Shown here: one piece after another, positions 16,330-25,123 of the stretch | How the letters are laid out: every line of letters starts with the position of its first letter | Position numbering within the stretch: position 1 is the stretch's first letter | Source of the DNA: Streptomyces longwoodensis | GTDB taxonomy: Bacteria; Actinomycetota; Actinomycetes; Streptomycetales; Streptomycetaceae | Length of the DNA stretch: 64,000 bases | NCBI RefSeq assembly: GCF_001514125.1 | Contig: NZ_KQ948551.1 | Span: 583,565 to 647,564, forward strand | Direction of reading: 5' to 3' | Position numbers and translations under genes: made by a program | The notes under the pieces: generated by a model | Seen by the model: only the letters and a program-made list of their open reading frames with translations | What the model was told of the DNA's origin: nothing | Database searches by the model: none

Positions 16330-18417
16330 TCAGCGCTGGGCGGCCGCGAGGGATTCCCGGGCCTTGGCGGCCACGTTCTCGGCGGTGAAGCCGTACTCGC
16401 GGAAGAGCACCTTGCCGTCGGCCGAAGCACCGAAGTGCTCCAGGGAAACGATGCGGCCGGCGTCCCCGACGTACCGGTGCCAGGTGAGGCCGATCCCGGC
16501 CTCGACGGCGACACGGGCCTTCACGGACGGCGGGAGCACGGATTCCCGGTACCCCTGGTCCTGCTCCTCGAACCACTCCACGCACGGCATCGACACCACC
16601 CGGGTGGGCACGCCGTCGGCCTGGAGCTGCTCACGCGCCTCGACGGCCACGTGCACCTCGGAACCGGTCGCGATGAGCACCACCTGCGGCTCGCCGCCCT
16701 CGGCCTCGGCCAGCACGTAACCGCCGCGCGCCGCGTCCTCGTTCGGCTCGTACGTCGGCACGCCCTGCCGGGTGAGGACCAGGCCTGTCGGGGCGCCCTT
16801 GCCGTACACCTTGGTCCACCGCTTGAGGACCTCGCGCCAGGCGATCGCGGTCTCGTTGGCGTCCGCCGGGCGGACGACGTTCAGACCGGGGATCGCGCGC
16901 AGCGCGGCCAGGTGCTCGACCGGCTGGTGGGTCGGGCCGTCCTCGCCGAGGCCGATGGAGTCGTGCGTCCAGACGTACGTCACCGGCAGGTGCATCAGGG
17001 CCGACAGGCGCACGGCGTTGCGCATGTAGTCGGAGAACACCAGGAAGGTGCCGCCGTAGGCGCGGGTGTTGCCGTGCAGCGTGATGCCGTTGAGCTCCGC
17101 GGCCATGGCGTGCTCGCGGATGCCGAAGTGCACCGTGCGGCCGTAGGGGCTCGCCTCGGGCAGCGGGTTGCCCTCGGGCAGGAACGACGACGTCTTGTCG
17201 ATCGTGGTGTTGTTGGAGCCGGCCAGGTCGGCCGAGCCGCCCCACAGCTCCGGGATGACCGCGCCGAGCGCCTGGAGCACCTTGCCGGACGCGGCCCGCG
17301 TGGCCACACCCTTGCCGGGCTCGAAGACCGGAAGCTTCTCCTCCCAGCCGGTGGGCAGCTCGCCCTTGGCGATCCGGTCGTACTCGGCGGCGCGCTCGGG
17401 GTTGTCGTCCCGCCACTGCTGGTACGACTTCTCCCAGACGGCGCGGGCCGCCCGGCCCCTGTCCAGGGCCTTGCGGGTGTGCGCGAGGACCTCGTCGGCG
17501 ACCTCGAAGGTCTTCTCCGGGTCGAAGCCGAGGACGCGCTTGGTGGCGGCGACCTCCTCGTCGCCGAGCGCCGAGCCGTGGGCGGCCTCGGTGTTCTGCG
17601 CGTTCGGGGCGGGCCAGGCGATGATCGAGCGCATCGCGATGAAGGACGGCCGGTCGGTGACCTGCTTGGCCGCCTCGATCGCCTCGTACAGCGCCTGCGG
17701 GTCGAGGTCGCCGTCCGGCTTCGGGGCGACGCGCTGCACGTGCCAGCCGTACGCCTCGTACCGCTTGACCGTGTCCTCGGAGACGGCCGTCTCGGTGTCG
17801 CCCTCGATCGAGATGTGGTTGTCGTCCCACAGCAGGACGAGGTTGCCCAGCTTCTGGTGGCCGGCCAGCGAGGACGCCTCGGCGGAGATGCCCTCCTGGA
17901 GGCAGCCGTCACCGGCGATGCAGAAGACGAAGTGGTCGAAGGGCGACTCGCCCTGCGCCGCCTCGGGGTCGAACAGGCCGCGCTCGTAGCGGGCGGCCAT
18001 GGCCATGCCGACGGCGTTGGCGACACCCTGGCCCAGCGGGCCGGTCGTCGTCTCCACGCCCACCGTGTGGCCGTACTCCGGGTGGCCCGGGGTCTTCGAG
18101 CCCCAGGTGCGGAACGACTCCAGGTCCTCCAGCTCCAGGCCGAAGCCGCCCAGGAAGAGCTGCGTGTAGAGGGTCAGGGACGAGTGGCCCGCCGACAGCA
18201 CGAAGCGGTCGCGGCCGACCCAGTCCGTGTCCGACGGGTCGTGCCGCATCACCTTCTGGAAGAGGGTGTAGGCGGCGGGCGCCAGGCTCATCGCCGTACC
18301 CGGATGGCCGTTGCCGACCTTCTGTACGGCGTCGGCGGCCAGGACGCGGGCGGTGTCCACGGCCCGCTGGTCCAACTCGGTCCACTCGAGGTCTGTGGTG
18401 GTCGGCTTGGTGCTCAC
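16330..18417 (-). CDS. tkt: Transketolase
   Basis: A 695-residue thiamine-diphosphate enzyme of the non-oxidative pentose-phosphate branch. Visible: N-terminal [19 protein letters not shown]; the ThDP motif [14 protein letters not shown] ending in the DDNHI block; [15 protein letters not shown] with the catalytic Glu of the pyrimidine domain; [21 protein letters not shown]. It starts with GTG at 18417, with an AGGAG site 10-14 bases upstream. It is the first gene of tkt-tal-zwf-opcA-pgl; the promoter should lie in the 332-bp divergent gap to ctaB. Confidence 0.97.
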   Translation of the reverse strand: MSTKPTTTDLEWTELDQRAVDTARVLAADAVQKVGNGHPGTAMSLAPAAYTLFQKVMRHDPSDTDWVGRDRFVLSAGHSSLTLYTQLFLGGFGLELEDLESFRTWGSKTPGHPEYGHTVGVETTTGPLGQGVANAVGMAMAARYERGLFDPEAAQGESPFDHFVFCIAGDGCLQEGISAEASSLAGHQKLGNLVLLWDDNHISIEGDTETAVSEDTVKRYEAYGWHVQRVAPKPDGDLDPQALYEAIEAAKQVTDRPSFIAMRSIIAWPAPNAQNTEAAHGSALGDEEVAATKRVLGFDPEKTFEVADEVLAHTRKALDRGRAARAVWEKSYQQWRDDNPERAAEYDRIAKGELPTGWEEKLPVFEPGKGVATRAASGKVLQALGAVIPELWGGSADLAGSNNTTIDKTSSFLPEGNPLPEASPYGRTVHFGIREHAMAAELNGITLHGNTRAYGGTFLVFSDYMRNAVRLSALMHLPVTYVWTHDSIGLGEDGPTHQPVEHLAALRAIPGLNVVRPADANETAIAWREVLKRWTKVYGKGAPTGLVLTRQGVPTYEPNEDAARGGYVLAEAEGGEPQVVLIATGSEVHVAVEAREQLQADGVPTRVVSMPCVEWFEEQDQGYRESVLPPSVKARVAVEAGIGLTWHRYVGDAGRIVSLEHFGASADGKVLFREYGFTAENVAAKARESLAAAQR

Positions 18418-18749
18418 CCTGAGTCAGGGCTCCTCTCCACATGTCGAATAACCGGCGACTGGTCGCCCACCGGCCGTAGCTGAGCCTACCCCCGGAGGAC
18501 GTGCATTCTTTCGGGTCGTTCCAGAGTGCCGGGAGTCGTCCCGACGCGCCCGCTGACCTGGTCGGGACCGTCGTCGACAAGTGAATACGCAGCCGCTCAT
18601 CCGACGTCTCAATCGTGTCGTCGTCCGCACGTCGGAGCGCGTGCGCCAACACGAACCGACCCCCGCGAATGTCCGGGTCTGGGCAACGTCTACAGTGGCG
18701 TGGTACGCGCGAGCCCTCTACCGCCGGTTCACCCGGGAGGCTCGCTGGG
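18418..18749. other. Divergent intergenic region between tkt and ctaB
   Basis: A 332-bp stretch without a supported gene; short open frames across it show no family features. It must hold both promoters. Candidates are TAGGCT (minus strand, 18488-18483) as a -10 for tkt and TACAGT (plus, 18691-18696) as a -10 for ctaB. Neither has a convincing -35, so both are tentative. Confidence 0.35.
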
Positions 18750-19718
18750 ATGTCTCTGTCAGGGGTGTGCGTGACGGCCGTTGAATCCCGTCCTGCGGGG
18801 CTACTCGGTGCGAGCAAGAGCCCGAGCCGTCGGCCGTTGGGGGCCCGGGTCAAGGGGTTCGTGGCGCTGACCAAGCCGCGGATCATCGAGCTGCTGCTCA
18901 TCACCACCGTGCCGGTGATGTTCCTGGCCCAGCAGGGTGTCCCCGACCTCGGCCTGGTCCTGCTCACCTGTCTGGGCGGCTACCTCTCGGCGGGCGGCGC
19001 CAACGCGCTGAACATGTACATCGACCGGGACATCGACGCGCTGATGGACCGCACCTCGCAGCGGCCCCTGGTCACCGGGATGGTCAGCCCGCGCGAGTGC
19101 CTCGCCTTCGGCATCTCCCTGGCGGTCGTCTCCACCCTGCTGTTCGGCCTCACCGTCAACTGGCTGAGCGCCTGGCTGTCCCTCGGCGCGCTCCTCTTCT
19201 ACGTCGTCGTCTACACGATGATCCTCAAGCGCCGCACCGCGCAGAACATCGTCTGGGGCGGCATCGCCGGCTGCATGCCGGTGCTGATCGGCTGGTCGGC
19301 GGTGAAGGACTCGCTGTCCTGGGCGCCGCTCATCCTCTTCCTGGTCATCTTCTTCTGGACCCCGCCGCACTACTGGCCGCTGTCCATGAAGGTCAAGGAC
19401 GACTACGCGCGCGTGGGCGTGCCGATGCTCCCGGTCGTCGCCTCCAACAAGGTGGTCGCCCGCCAGATCGTGCTCTACAGCTGGGTCATGGTCGGCGTCT
19501 CGCTGCTGCTCACCCCGCTGGGCTACACCGGCTGGTTCTACACGGCGGTCGCCCTGGTGTCGGGCGGCTGGTGGCTGTGGGAGGCGCACGCGCTGCAGAA
19601 CCGCGCGAAGGCCGAGGTGACGGGCGCGAAGCTCAAGGAGATGCGCCTGTTCCACTGGTCGATCACGTACGTGTCGCTGCTGTTCGTGGCGATCGCGGTC
19701 GACCCCTTCCTGCGCTAG
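18750..19718 (+). CDS. ctaB: Protoheme IX farnesyltransferase (heme O synthase)
   Basis: A 322-residue polytopic membrane prenyltransferase that adds a farnesyl group to heme B for cytochrome oxidase. The UbiA-family Asp motifs are present: [15 protein letters not shown] (N-x-x-x-D-x-x-x-D) and the second loop [34 protein letters not shown] is the typical CtaB opening. The ATG at 18750 has a GGGAGG site (18735-18740); GTG codons at 18765 and 18771 are alternative starts. It is divergent from tkt. Its partner ctaA lies 1.6 kb away on the other strand. Confidence 0.96.
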   Translation: MSLSGVCVTAVESRPAGLLGASKSPSRRPLGARVKGFVALTKPRIIELLLITTVPVMFLAQQGVPDLGLVLLTCLGGYLSAGGANALNMYIDRDIDALMDRTSQRPLVTGMVSPRECLAFGISLAVVSTLLFGLTVNWLSAWLSLGALLFYVVVYTMILKRRTAQNIVWGGIAGCMPVLIGWSAVKDSLSWAPLILFLVIFFWTPPHYWPLSMKVKDDYARVGVPMLPVVASNKVVARQIVLYSWVMVGVSLLLTPLGYTGWFYTAVALVSGGWWLWEAHALQNRAKAEVTGAKLKEMRLFHWSITYVSLLFVAIAVDPFLR

Positions 19719-19808
19719 GCGTTCCCCGGACGCTCCGGGTCACCCTGAGGCAAGGGTCACTGCGCCCGCCCGTCGCCGAACGATCTACCCCTCGGTAACA
19801 TCCTGCTC

Positions 19809-20129
19809 ATGGCAGACACGCAGCAGGTTGACCCGAAGGCCGAGCGCAAGGTCGCCCGGCTCGCCCAGCGCATCAGCACCTTCGCCCGGGCCCACGGCGG
19901 CGCCGAGGGCCAGATCGCCTACGTCGGCGAGCGCGGCGCCCGCATCGTGCTCGTCGGCGAGGACGGTGACTGGGGCGACCTGGTGGCCCCGACCTTCGAG
20001 ATCGCCGAGCAGGCCGTGGCCAAGGCCGGCATCACCCGCCACGAGTCCTTCGACGGCGAGTTCGCGGCCAAGGTGACCACGGGCCCGTACGAGTGGAAGC
20101 GCATGGCGGGCATGCAGATCCGCGGCTGA
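19809..20129 (+). CDS. Conserved actinobacterial protein of unknown function, 106 aa
   Basis: A small, soluble-looking protein with no recognised catalytic motif. Residues 1-30 are basic and helical (KAERKVARLAQRISTFARAHGG). A beta-rich centre follows (GQIAYVGERGARIVLVGEDGDWGDLVAP), then an amphipathic helix and FAAKVTTGPYEWKRMAGMQIRG. Codon bias is that of a real gene and the frame sits alone between ctaB and the amidohydrolase-like gene. The type is familiar from Streptomyces genomes next to ctaB, but I know of no function. Confidence 0.8.
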   Translation: MADTQQVDPKAERKVARLAQRISTFARAHGGAEGQIAYVGERGARIVLVGEDGDWGDLVAPTFEIAEQAVAKAGITRHESFDGEFAAKVTTGPYEWKRMAGMQIRG

Positions 20130-20158
20130 CCCCCGGCGGGCGGTACCCCGGTCCCGGT

Positions 20159-20178
20159 TCACCCGTTAGGACGGGTGA
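20159..20178. promoter_or_regulatory. Inverted repeat before the amidohydrolase-like gene
   Basis: TCACCCGT-TAGG-ACGGGTGA is a perfect 8-bp-arm hairpin. It lies 30 bp after the 106-aa gene and 21 bp before the next ATG. It could be a weak terminator or an operator; the sequence does not decide. Confidence 0.4.
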
Positions 20179-20199
20179 CACGCCTACACGGGAGCCCGG

Positions 20200-21303
20200 A
20201 TGATCGACCCCTCGTCCCTCGTGGACCAGTACTGCCACGGCATCCTGAGAACCGAACTGGGCCTCGGCACCTTCGAGGCCCAGCTGGCCCGCACCGAGGG
20301 CCCGCCCGCGCCCGGCACCACCCTCTTCGACACCCAGACGGGTTTCGCCGTACGGCGCTGGTGCCCGCCCCTGCTCGGCCTGGAACCCCACTGCCCGCCC
20401 GCCCTGTACCTGGCCCGGCGCCGGGAGCTGGGGTTCCTCGAGGCGGGGCGCAGGCTGCTGCGCGGCAGCGGCATCACGACCTACCTGGTCGACACCGGGC
20501 TGCCCGGCGACCTGACCGCGCCCGACGAGATGGCCGGCGCCGGGGGCGGCGAGGCGCGCGAGATCGTCCGGCTCGAACTGCTCGCCGAGCAGGTCGCCGA
20601 CACCTCCGGCACCGTGGAGTCCTTCCTCGCCAACCTCGCCGAGTCGGTGCACGCCGCCGCCGCGCACGCCGTGGCCTTCACCTCGGTCGCGGGCGTGCGG
20701 CACGGCCTCGCCCTCGCGCCCGAACCGCCCGGCCCCGGCGAGGTCAGGGGTGCCGCCGGACGCTGGCTCGGGGACCGCCGGGTCGGCGGCGCGCTGACCG
20801 ACCCCGTGCTGCTGCGCCACCTGCTGTGGATCGCGGTCGCCTCGGGGCTGCCGGTGCAGCTGCACGCCGGGCTGGGCGAGCCGGGCGCGCGCACCGACCG
20901 CACCGACCCGGTCCTGCTCACCGACTTCGTGCGGGCCACGGCCGGCCTCGGCGCCCACCTGGTCCTGCTGCACGGCTACCCCTACCACCGGCACGCCGCC
21001 CACCTGGCCGGCGTCTTCCCGCACGTGTACGCCGACGCGGGCGCCGCGCTGGTGCGCACCGGCGCCCGGGCCGCGACCGTCCTCGCGGAGATCCTGGAGC
21101 TGGCCCCCTTCGGCAAGATCCTGTTCTCCAGCGGGGCCGGCGGGCTGCCCGAGCTGCACGTGGTCGGGGCCCAGCTGTTCCGTGAGGCGCTGGCCCGGGT
21201 GCTGGGCGACTGGGTGGCCGAGGGGGCGTGGTCCCCCGACGACGCGCAGCGCGTCGCCGGGATGATCGCGGCGGGCAACGCCCGCCGGGTGTACGGGCTC
21301 TGA
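20200..21303 (+). CDS. Amidohydrolase-superfamily-like protein with degenerate metal site
   Basis: A 367-residue protein resembling the amidohydrolase_2 TIM-barrel family. Recognisable pieces are VDQYCHGI near the N-terminus (only one His of the usual HxH), LPVQLHAGLGEP, LVLLHGYPYHRHAAHLAGVFPHVYADAG, and GKILFSSGAGGLPELHVVGA. In active members the last block normally carries an Asp (SSDA); here it is Gly. The C-terminal IAAGNARRVYGL is typical. It may be catalytically altered or use another chemistry. The ATG was chosen as first in frame; GGGAGC lies just upstream. Confidence 0.8.
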   Translation: MIDPSSLVDQYCHGILRTELGLGTFEAQLARTEGPPAPGTTLFDTQTGFAVRRWCPPLLGLEPHCPPALYLARRRELGFLEAGRRLLRGSGITTYLVDTGLPGDLTAPDEMAGAGGGEAREIVRLELLAEQVADTSGTVESFLANLAESVHAAAAHAVAFTSVAGVRHGLALAPEPPGPGEVRGAAGRWLGDRRVGGALTDPVLLRHLLWIAVASGLPVQLHAGLGEPGARTDRTDPVLLTDFVRATAGLGAHLVLLHGYPYHRHAAHLAGVFPHVYADAGAALVRTGARAATVLAEILELAPFGKILFSSGAGGLPELHVVGAQLFREALARVLGDWVAEGAWSPDDAQRVAGMIAAGNARRVYGL

Positions 21304-21354
21304 GCGCAGGCTCCGGCGAGACCTCCCCCTGCGCCCGGTGGGCCGCGGGACGCG

Positions 21355-22365
21355 TCAGGCGCGCGTCGGGACGGCCGCCGCCTCGGAGGGGCCCGGCAGG
21401 TCCGCCGTGGTCGCGGGGCGCTCCCGCAGGGACAGCAGCACCCGCAGCACCCAGATCCACATCACCGAGGAGCCGAGCATGTGGGCGGCCACCAGGGCCT
21501 CGGGCAGCTTGGTGAAGTACTGGACGTAGCCGATCACGCCCTGGCACAGCAGCACGACGAACAGCTCACGGGTGCGCGCGAGCGGTTCCCGGGGCGCGTC
21601 CACGGCCTTGAGCACGAACCACAGCGCGAAGGTCAGCGTGACGACGATCCAGGCCAGCACCGCGTGCAGCTTGCTGACCGTCTCCCAGTCCAGCGGCATC
21701 CGCTCGACCTCGCTGGAGTCGCCCGCGTGCGGCCCGGAGCCGGTGACCACGGTGCCCACCGCGATCAGCAGCACCGACGCGGCCACCAGGAACCACACCA
21801 GCTGCCGCACCGCCGTGCCGACCAGCGGGCGCGGTGCCGTGTCACCCTCCCGGGTGCGCTGCCACATCACCGTGGCGACCGCGATGAGCGCCGAGGACAG
21901 CAGGAAGTGCGCCGCGACCGTGTAGGGGTTCAGGCCGACCAGGACGACGATGCCGCCCAGGACCGCGTTGCCCATCACGATCCAGAACTGCGCCCAGCCC
22001 AGCCGGGTCAGGCTGCGCCGGAACGGCTTCTGGGAGCGCGCGGCGACGATCGCCCAGCCGACGGCCGCGCACAGCACGTACGTCAGCATGCGGTTGCCGA
22101 ACTCGATCACGCCGTGCACGCCCATGGCGCTGGTGGTGGCGAGCGAGTCGTCGGTGCACTTGGGCCAGGTCGGGCAGCCGAGGCCGGAGCCGGTGAGCCG
22201 CACCGCGCCGCCGGTGACCACGATGATCACCGACATGACGAGGGCGGCGAGGGCCGCCCGCCGGACCGTGCGGGGCTGCGGGGTCCAGCGTGCGGCGACG
22301 AAGGCGAGCGGGTTGCGCACGGCGGCTGCGGCGTCGGCGCGGGTCAGGTTGGGCACGCCCCCCAT
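21355..22365 (-). CDS. ctaA: Heme A synthase (COX15/CtaA)
   Basis: A roughly 336-residue membrane protein that oxidises the C8 methyl of heme O to give heme A. About eight hydrophobic segments are seen in two four-helix halves. The first half has VVTGGAVRLTGSGLGCPTWPKC, including the conserved Glu-His region HGVIEFGNRML. The second has VVTGSGPHAGD and WETVSKLHAVLAWIVV, then LVAAHMLGSSVMWIWVL. His residues of HGVIE, AAHFLL, KLHAVL and AAHMLG fit the heme ligands. The start is uncertain: ATG 22365 or GTG 22356, neither with a good ribosome-binding site. Confidence 0.94.
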   Translation of the reverse strand: MGGVPNLTRADAAAAVRNPLAFVAARWTPQPRTVRRAALAALVMSVIIVVTGGAVRLTGSGLGCPTWPKCTDDSLATTSAMGVHGVIEFGNRMLTYVLCAAVGWAIVAARSQKPFRRSLTRLGWAQFWIVMGNAVLGGIVVLVGLNPYTVAAHFLLSSALIAVATVMWQRTREGDTAPRPLVGTAVRQLVWFLVAASVLLIAVGTVVTGSGPHAGDSSEVERMPLDWETVSKLHAVLAWIVVTLTFALWFVLKAVDAPREPLARTRELFVVLLCQGVIGYVQYFTKLPEALVAAHMLGSSVMWIWVLRVLLSLRERPATTADLPGPSEAAAVPTRA

Positions 22366-22412
22366 CGTAGGCCGCCGCTTGTGCACCCTTTCACGAGGGT
22401 CCGGCACGACTC

Positions 22413-23183
22413 CTACTCCCAGCGGAAGAACGCCGCGGCGGCGGCGAGGCCCGCCACCGCCCACACGGCCAGGATCCCCAGGTCGCCCCAGGGCGTCCCG
22501 GCGCCGTGCTGGAGCACGTCCCGCAGGCCGTCGGAGAGGGCCGAGATCGGCAGCAGCCCGAGGACGTCCTGGGCGCCCTGCGGGAACTTGTCCAGCGGCA
22601 CGATCACACCGCCGCCGACCAGCAGCAGCAGGAAGACGAGGTTGGCGGCGGCCAGCGTGGCCTCCGCCTTCAGGGTGCCCGCCATGAGCAGGCCGAGGCC
22701 GGAGAAGGCGGCCGTGCCGAGGACGAGCAGGAGCAGGACGCTCAACGGGTCGCCGTGCGGGGACCAGCCGAGCGCGAACGCGACGACCGTCAGCAGGATC
22801 ACCTGGAGCACCTCGGTGACCAGCACCGACGCCGTCTTCGCGGTCATCAGGCCCCAGCGGGGCAGCGGGGAGGAGGCGAGGCGCTTGAGGACGCCGTAGC
22901 GGCGCTCGAAGCCGGTGGCGATGGCCTGGCCGGTGAACGCGGTCGACATCACCGCGAGCGCCAGGACGCCCGGGGTGAGGAAGTCGACGGCCTCGCCGGG
23001 GCCGGTGTCCACGGCGTCGACCGTGCTGAACAGCACCAGCAGCAGCGTGGGGATGACCACGGTGAGCAGCAGCTGCTCGCCGTTGCGCAGGAGCATTCTG
23101 GTCTCGAGCGCCGTCTGCGCCGCGATCATGCGGGGGAGGGGCGCCGCGCCCGGCCGGGGGGTGTAGGTGCCGGTGGCGGTCAC
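22413..23183 (-). CDS. ABC-2 type transporter permease
   Basis: A 256-residue membrane protein with six hydrophobic segments, the permease of an exporter of the drug/daunorubicin type. Typical stretches: MLLRNGEQLLLTVVIPTLLLVLFS, FTGQAIATGFERRYGVLKRLASSPLPR (the conserved E-R-x-x-G-x-L-x-x-L turn), and VIVPLDKFPQGAQDVLGLLP. The GTG start at 23183 overlaps the ATPase stop by 4 bp. The pair lies between ctaA and sufR, minus strand; the substrate is unknown. Confidence 0.92.
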   Translation of the reverse strand: MTATGTYTPRPGAAPLPRMIAAQTALETRMLLRNGEQLLLTVVIPTLLLVLFSTVDAVDTGPGEAVDFLTPGVLALAVMSTAFTGQAIATGFERRYGVLKRLASSPLPRWGLMTAKTASVLVTEVLQVILLTVVAFALGWSPHGDPLSVLLLLVLGTAAFSGLGLLMAGTLKAEATLAAANLVFLLLLVGGGVIVPLDKFPQGAQDVLGLLPISALSDGLRDVLQHGAGTPWGDLGILAVWAVAGLAAAAAFFRWE

Positions 23184-24103
23184 GAGCGCAGCTCCTTGCC
23201 GGTCAGTTCGAGGAAGACGTCTTCGAGGGTGTGCCGCTCCACCGAGATGCGGTCGGGCATCACGCCGTGCTGGGCGCACCAGGAGGTGACCGTCGCCAGC
23301 AGCTGGGGGTCGACCTTGCCGGTCACCCGGTAGGAGCCGGGGGTCAGCTCGGCGGCCGTGGAGTCGGCGGGCAGCGCCTTGAGCAGGGAGCCGACGTCGA
23401 GCCCGGGGCGGCCGGTGAAGCGCAGGGTGTTCTCGGCGCCGCCGCGGCACAGCTCCTCGGGGGAGCCCTGGGCGATGACCCGGCCGGCGTCGATGATCGC
23501 CACGTCGTCGGCGAGCTGCTCGGCCTCGTCCATGTGGTGCGTGGTGAGGATGACCGACACGCCGTCGGCACGCAGGTCGCGCACCAGGTCCCAGGTGGCG
23601 TGGCGGGCCTGCGGGTCCAGTCCGGCGGTCGGCTCGTCCAGGAAGACCAGCTCGGGCCGCCCGACCACGGCCATGGCGAGCGCGAGGCGCTGCTGCTGGC
23701 CGCCGGAGAGCCGGCGGTAGGTGGTGCGCCCGCACGAGCCGAGCCCCAGCCGTTCGACCAGGGCGTCCACGTCGAGCGGGTGGGCGTGCAGCTTCGCCGT
23801 GTGGCGCAGCATCTCGTCGGCGCGGGCGCCGGAGTAGACCCCGCCGGACTGGAGCATCACGCCGATCCGCGGGTGGAGCCGGGACGCCTCCCGCACCGGG
23901 TCGAGGCCGAGCACGCGGACGGTGCCGGAGTCCGCCGTGCGGTACCCCTCGCAGGTCTCGATCGTCGTCGTCTTGCCGGCGCCGTTGGGGCCGAGGACGG
24001 CGGTGACGCCCGCCCGGGCCGTCAGGTCGAGGCCGTCCACCGCGGTCTTGGTGCCGTACCGCTTCACCAGGGCCTGGATCCGGACGACGGGCTCACTTCG
24101 CAT
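23180..24103 (-). CDS. ABC transporter ATP-binding protein (DrrA-like)
   Basis: A 307-residue ATPase for the ABC-2 permease downstream. Motifs: Walker A GPNGAGKTTT, Q-loop GVMLQSGGVY, signature LSGGQQQRLALAMAV, Walker B LVFLDEPTAGLDPQ, switch TTHHMDEAEQLAD. A C-terminal regulatory extension of about 75 residues ends ISVERHTLEDVFLELTGKEL, typical of DrrA/NodI-type ATPases. The ATG at 24103 has no Shine-Dalgarno; a TAGACT -10 ends 7 bases upstream, so the mRNA may be leaderless. Confidence 0.94.
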   Translation of the reverse strand: MRSEPVVRIQALVKRYGTKTAVDGLDLTARAGVTAVLGPNGAGKTTTIETCEGYRTADSGTVRVLGLDPVREASRLHPRIGVMLQSGGVYSGARADEMLRHTAKLHAHPLDVDALVERLGLGSCGRTTYRRLSGGQQQRLALAMAVVGRPELVFLDEPTAGLDPQARHATWDLVRDLRADGVSVILTTHHMDEAEQLADDVAIIDAGRVIAQGSPEELCRGGAENTLRFTGRPGLDVGSLLKALPADSTAAELTPGSYRVTGKVDPQLLATVTSWCAQHGVMPDRISVERHTLEDVFLELTGKELRS

Positions 24104-24110
24104 GGCCCCG

Positions 24111-24116
24111 AGTCTA
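24111..24116 (-). promoter_or_regulatory. Possible leaderless -10 of the ABC-2 exporter operon
   Basis: TAGACT on the minus strand ends 7 bases before the ATG at 24103, with no ribosome-binding site between. This is the geometry of leaderless Streptomyces promoters. No clear -35 is seen. Confidence 0.4.
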
Positions 24117-24277
24117 GGTTCGCGCACGGGGGTCCGGACGGCCGGGTGCGGGAACCGGCCACTGGCACGTGCCAGGGGCCCCGGCGGCGCGCCCTGACCC
24201 CTGCCGAGGGGTGGTCCTCGCAGGCCAACGGCCTGCGCGGGGCGGGCCGCGCTGATCGATCAGAGATCGTTTCCGCA

Positions 24278-24303
24278 GGTCACCTTAGGTATGCCTAAGT
24301 GAC
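24278..24303. promoter_or_regulatory. Extended dyad between the ABC-2 operon and sufR
   Basis: CTTAGG-TATG-CCTAAG (24284-24299) is a perfect 6-4-6 inverted repeat. Counting one unpaired C, its flanks GTCAC and TGAC (24278-24303) extend the symmetry. TTAGG/CCTAA arms recall iron-box half-sites of DtxR/DmdR regulators, but the spacing is shorter than the usual 19-bp box. It lies 68 bp upstream of the sufR start and 175 bp from the exporter start. Confidence 0.5.
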
Positions 24304-24334
24304 GCAGGGCACCGTCCGGTGATCCGGAGGCCGC

Positions 24335-24371
24335 TTGCCGGGGCCGGATGAATTACGCAACAATGGCGTTG
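24335..24371 (+). promoter_or_regulatory. suf promoter with SufR operator overlapping the sufR start
   Basis: TTGCCG (24335-24340), 18 bp, then AACAAT (24359-24364), then 6 bases to the GTG at 24371: a plausible leaderless promoter. Lying across it is CAAC-N6-GTTG (24358-24371), which is the motif I recall for SufR of S. avermitilis. The last G of the operator is the first base of the start codon. Confidence 0.75.
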
Positions 24372-25123
24372 TGAAAAACGTCGGCGAGGCTCGGGAGACC
24401 CCCACGGGGGCCCCTCAGGAGGAGCTCGCGACCGGGGAGCGGTCCACCCGCAACCGGGTCGCGCGGTCCATCCTGGACCACGGGCCGTCGACGGTCGCCG
24501 AGCTGGCCGGCCGGCTGCGCCTGACCCAGGCCGCCGTGCGCCGCCACCTCGACGCCCTGGTCGCCGACGACGTCGTGGAGGCACGCGAGCAGCGCGTGTA
24601 CGGCACGCGCACGCGCGGGCGCCCGGCCAAGGTCTTCGCGCTCACCGACTGCGGCCGCGACGCCTTCGACCAGTCGTACGACAAGCTCGCCACGGACGCG
24701 CTGCGCTGGATCGCCCAGCAGGAGGGCGGCCAGGACGCGGTCGCCGCCTTCGCCCGGTCCCGGATCGCCGCCCAGGCGGGCGCGTACCGCAGGGCGGTCG
24801 AGGGCGTGGCCCCCGAGAAGCGCGCCGAGGCCCTGGCCAAGGCGCTGTCCGCCGACGGGTACGCTGCTACCGCGCGGAGCGCGCCCGTGGGTGAGCAGCT
24901 GTGCCAGCACCACTGCCCGGTGGCCCACGTCGCGGAACAGTTCCCCCAGCTGTGCGAGGCGGAGACCGAATTCTTCGCCGAACTGCTCGGGACCCACGTC
25001 CAGCGGCTGGCGACCATCGCGCACGGCGACGGCGTCTGCACGACGTTCATCCCCAAGATTTCCACTGACGCATCTGCAAGCACTGACGCATCTGCCAGCA
25101 CGGCCGGGAGGAACCCCGCATGA
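24371..25123 (+). CDS. sufR: Iron-sulfur-sensing repressor of the suf operon
   Basis: A 250-residue winged-helix regulator. The DNA-binding part is residues about 25-95 ([49 protein letters not shown]). The C-terminal cluster-binding part has C178, C182, C195 and C223 in [19 protein letters not shown] and [11 protein letters not shown]. Known SufR proteins bind an Fe-S cluster through Cys residues of this region and repress suf until clusters are scarce. The GTG at 24371 was chosen over an upstream ATG because the protein family begins VKNVGEARE and the promoter/operator ends there. The C-terminal tail contains an 18-bp duplication. It overlaps sufB by 4 bp. Confidence 0.93.
   Translation: MKNVGEARETPTGAPQEELATGERSTRNRVARSILDHGPSTVAELAGRLRLTQAAVRRHLDALVADDVVEAREQRVYGTRTRGRPAKVFALTDCGRDAFDQSYDKLATDALRWIAQQEGGQDAVAAFARSRIAAQAGAYRRAVEGVAPEKRAEALAKALSADGYAATARSAPVGEQLCQHHCPVAHVAEQFPQLCEAETEFFAELLGTHVQRLATIAHGDGVCTTFIPKISTDASASTDASASTAGRNPA
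25063..25098 (+). repeat. 18-bp tandem duplication in the sufR C-terminus
   Basis: CACTGACGCATCTGCAAG (25063-25080) is followed directly by a copy with one change (25081-25098). It gives the peptide [13 protein letters not shown], just before the stop and outside the known functional core. Confidence 0.9.

Noticed and set aside
24284..24299. A canonical DmdR/IdeR iron box
   Set aside because: The TTAGG and CCTAA arms are 4 bp apart rather than in the 19-bp arrangement, so I list it only as an unassigned dyad.
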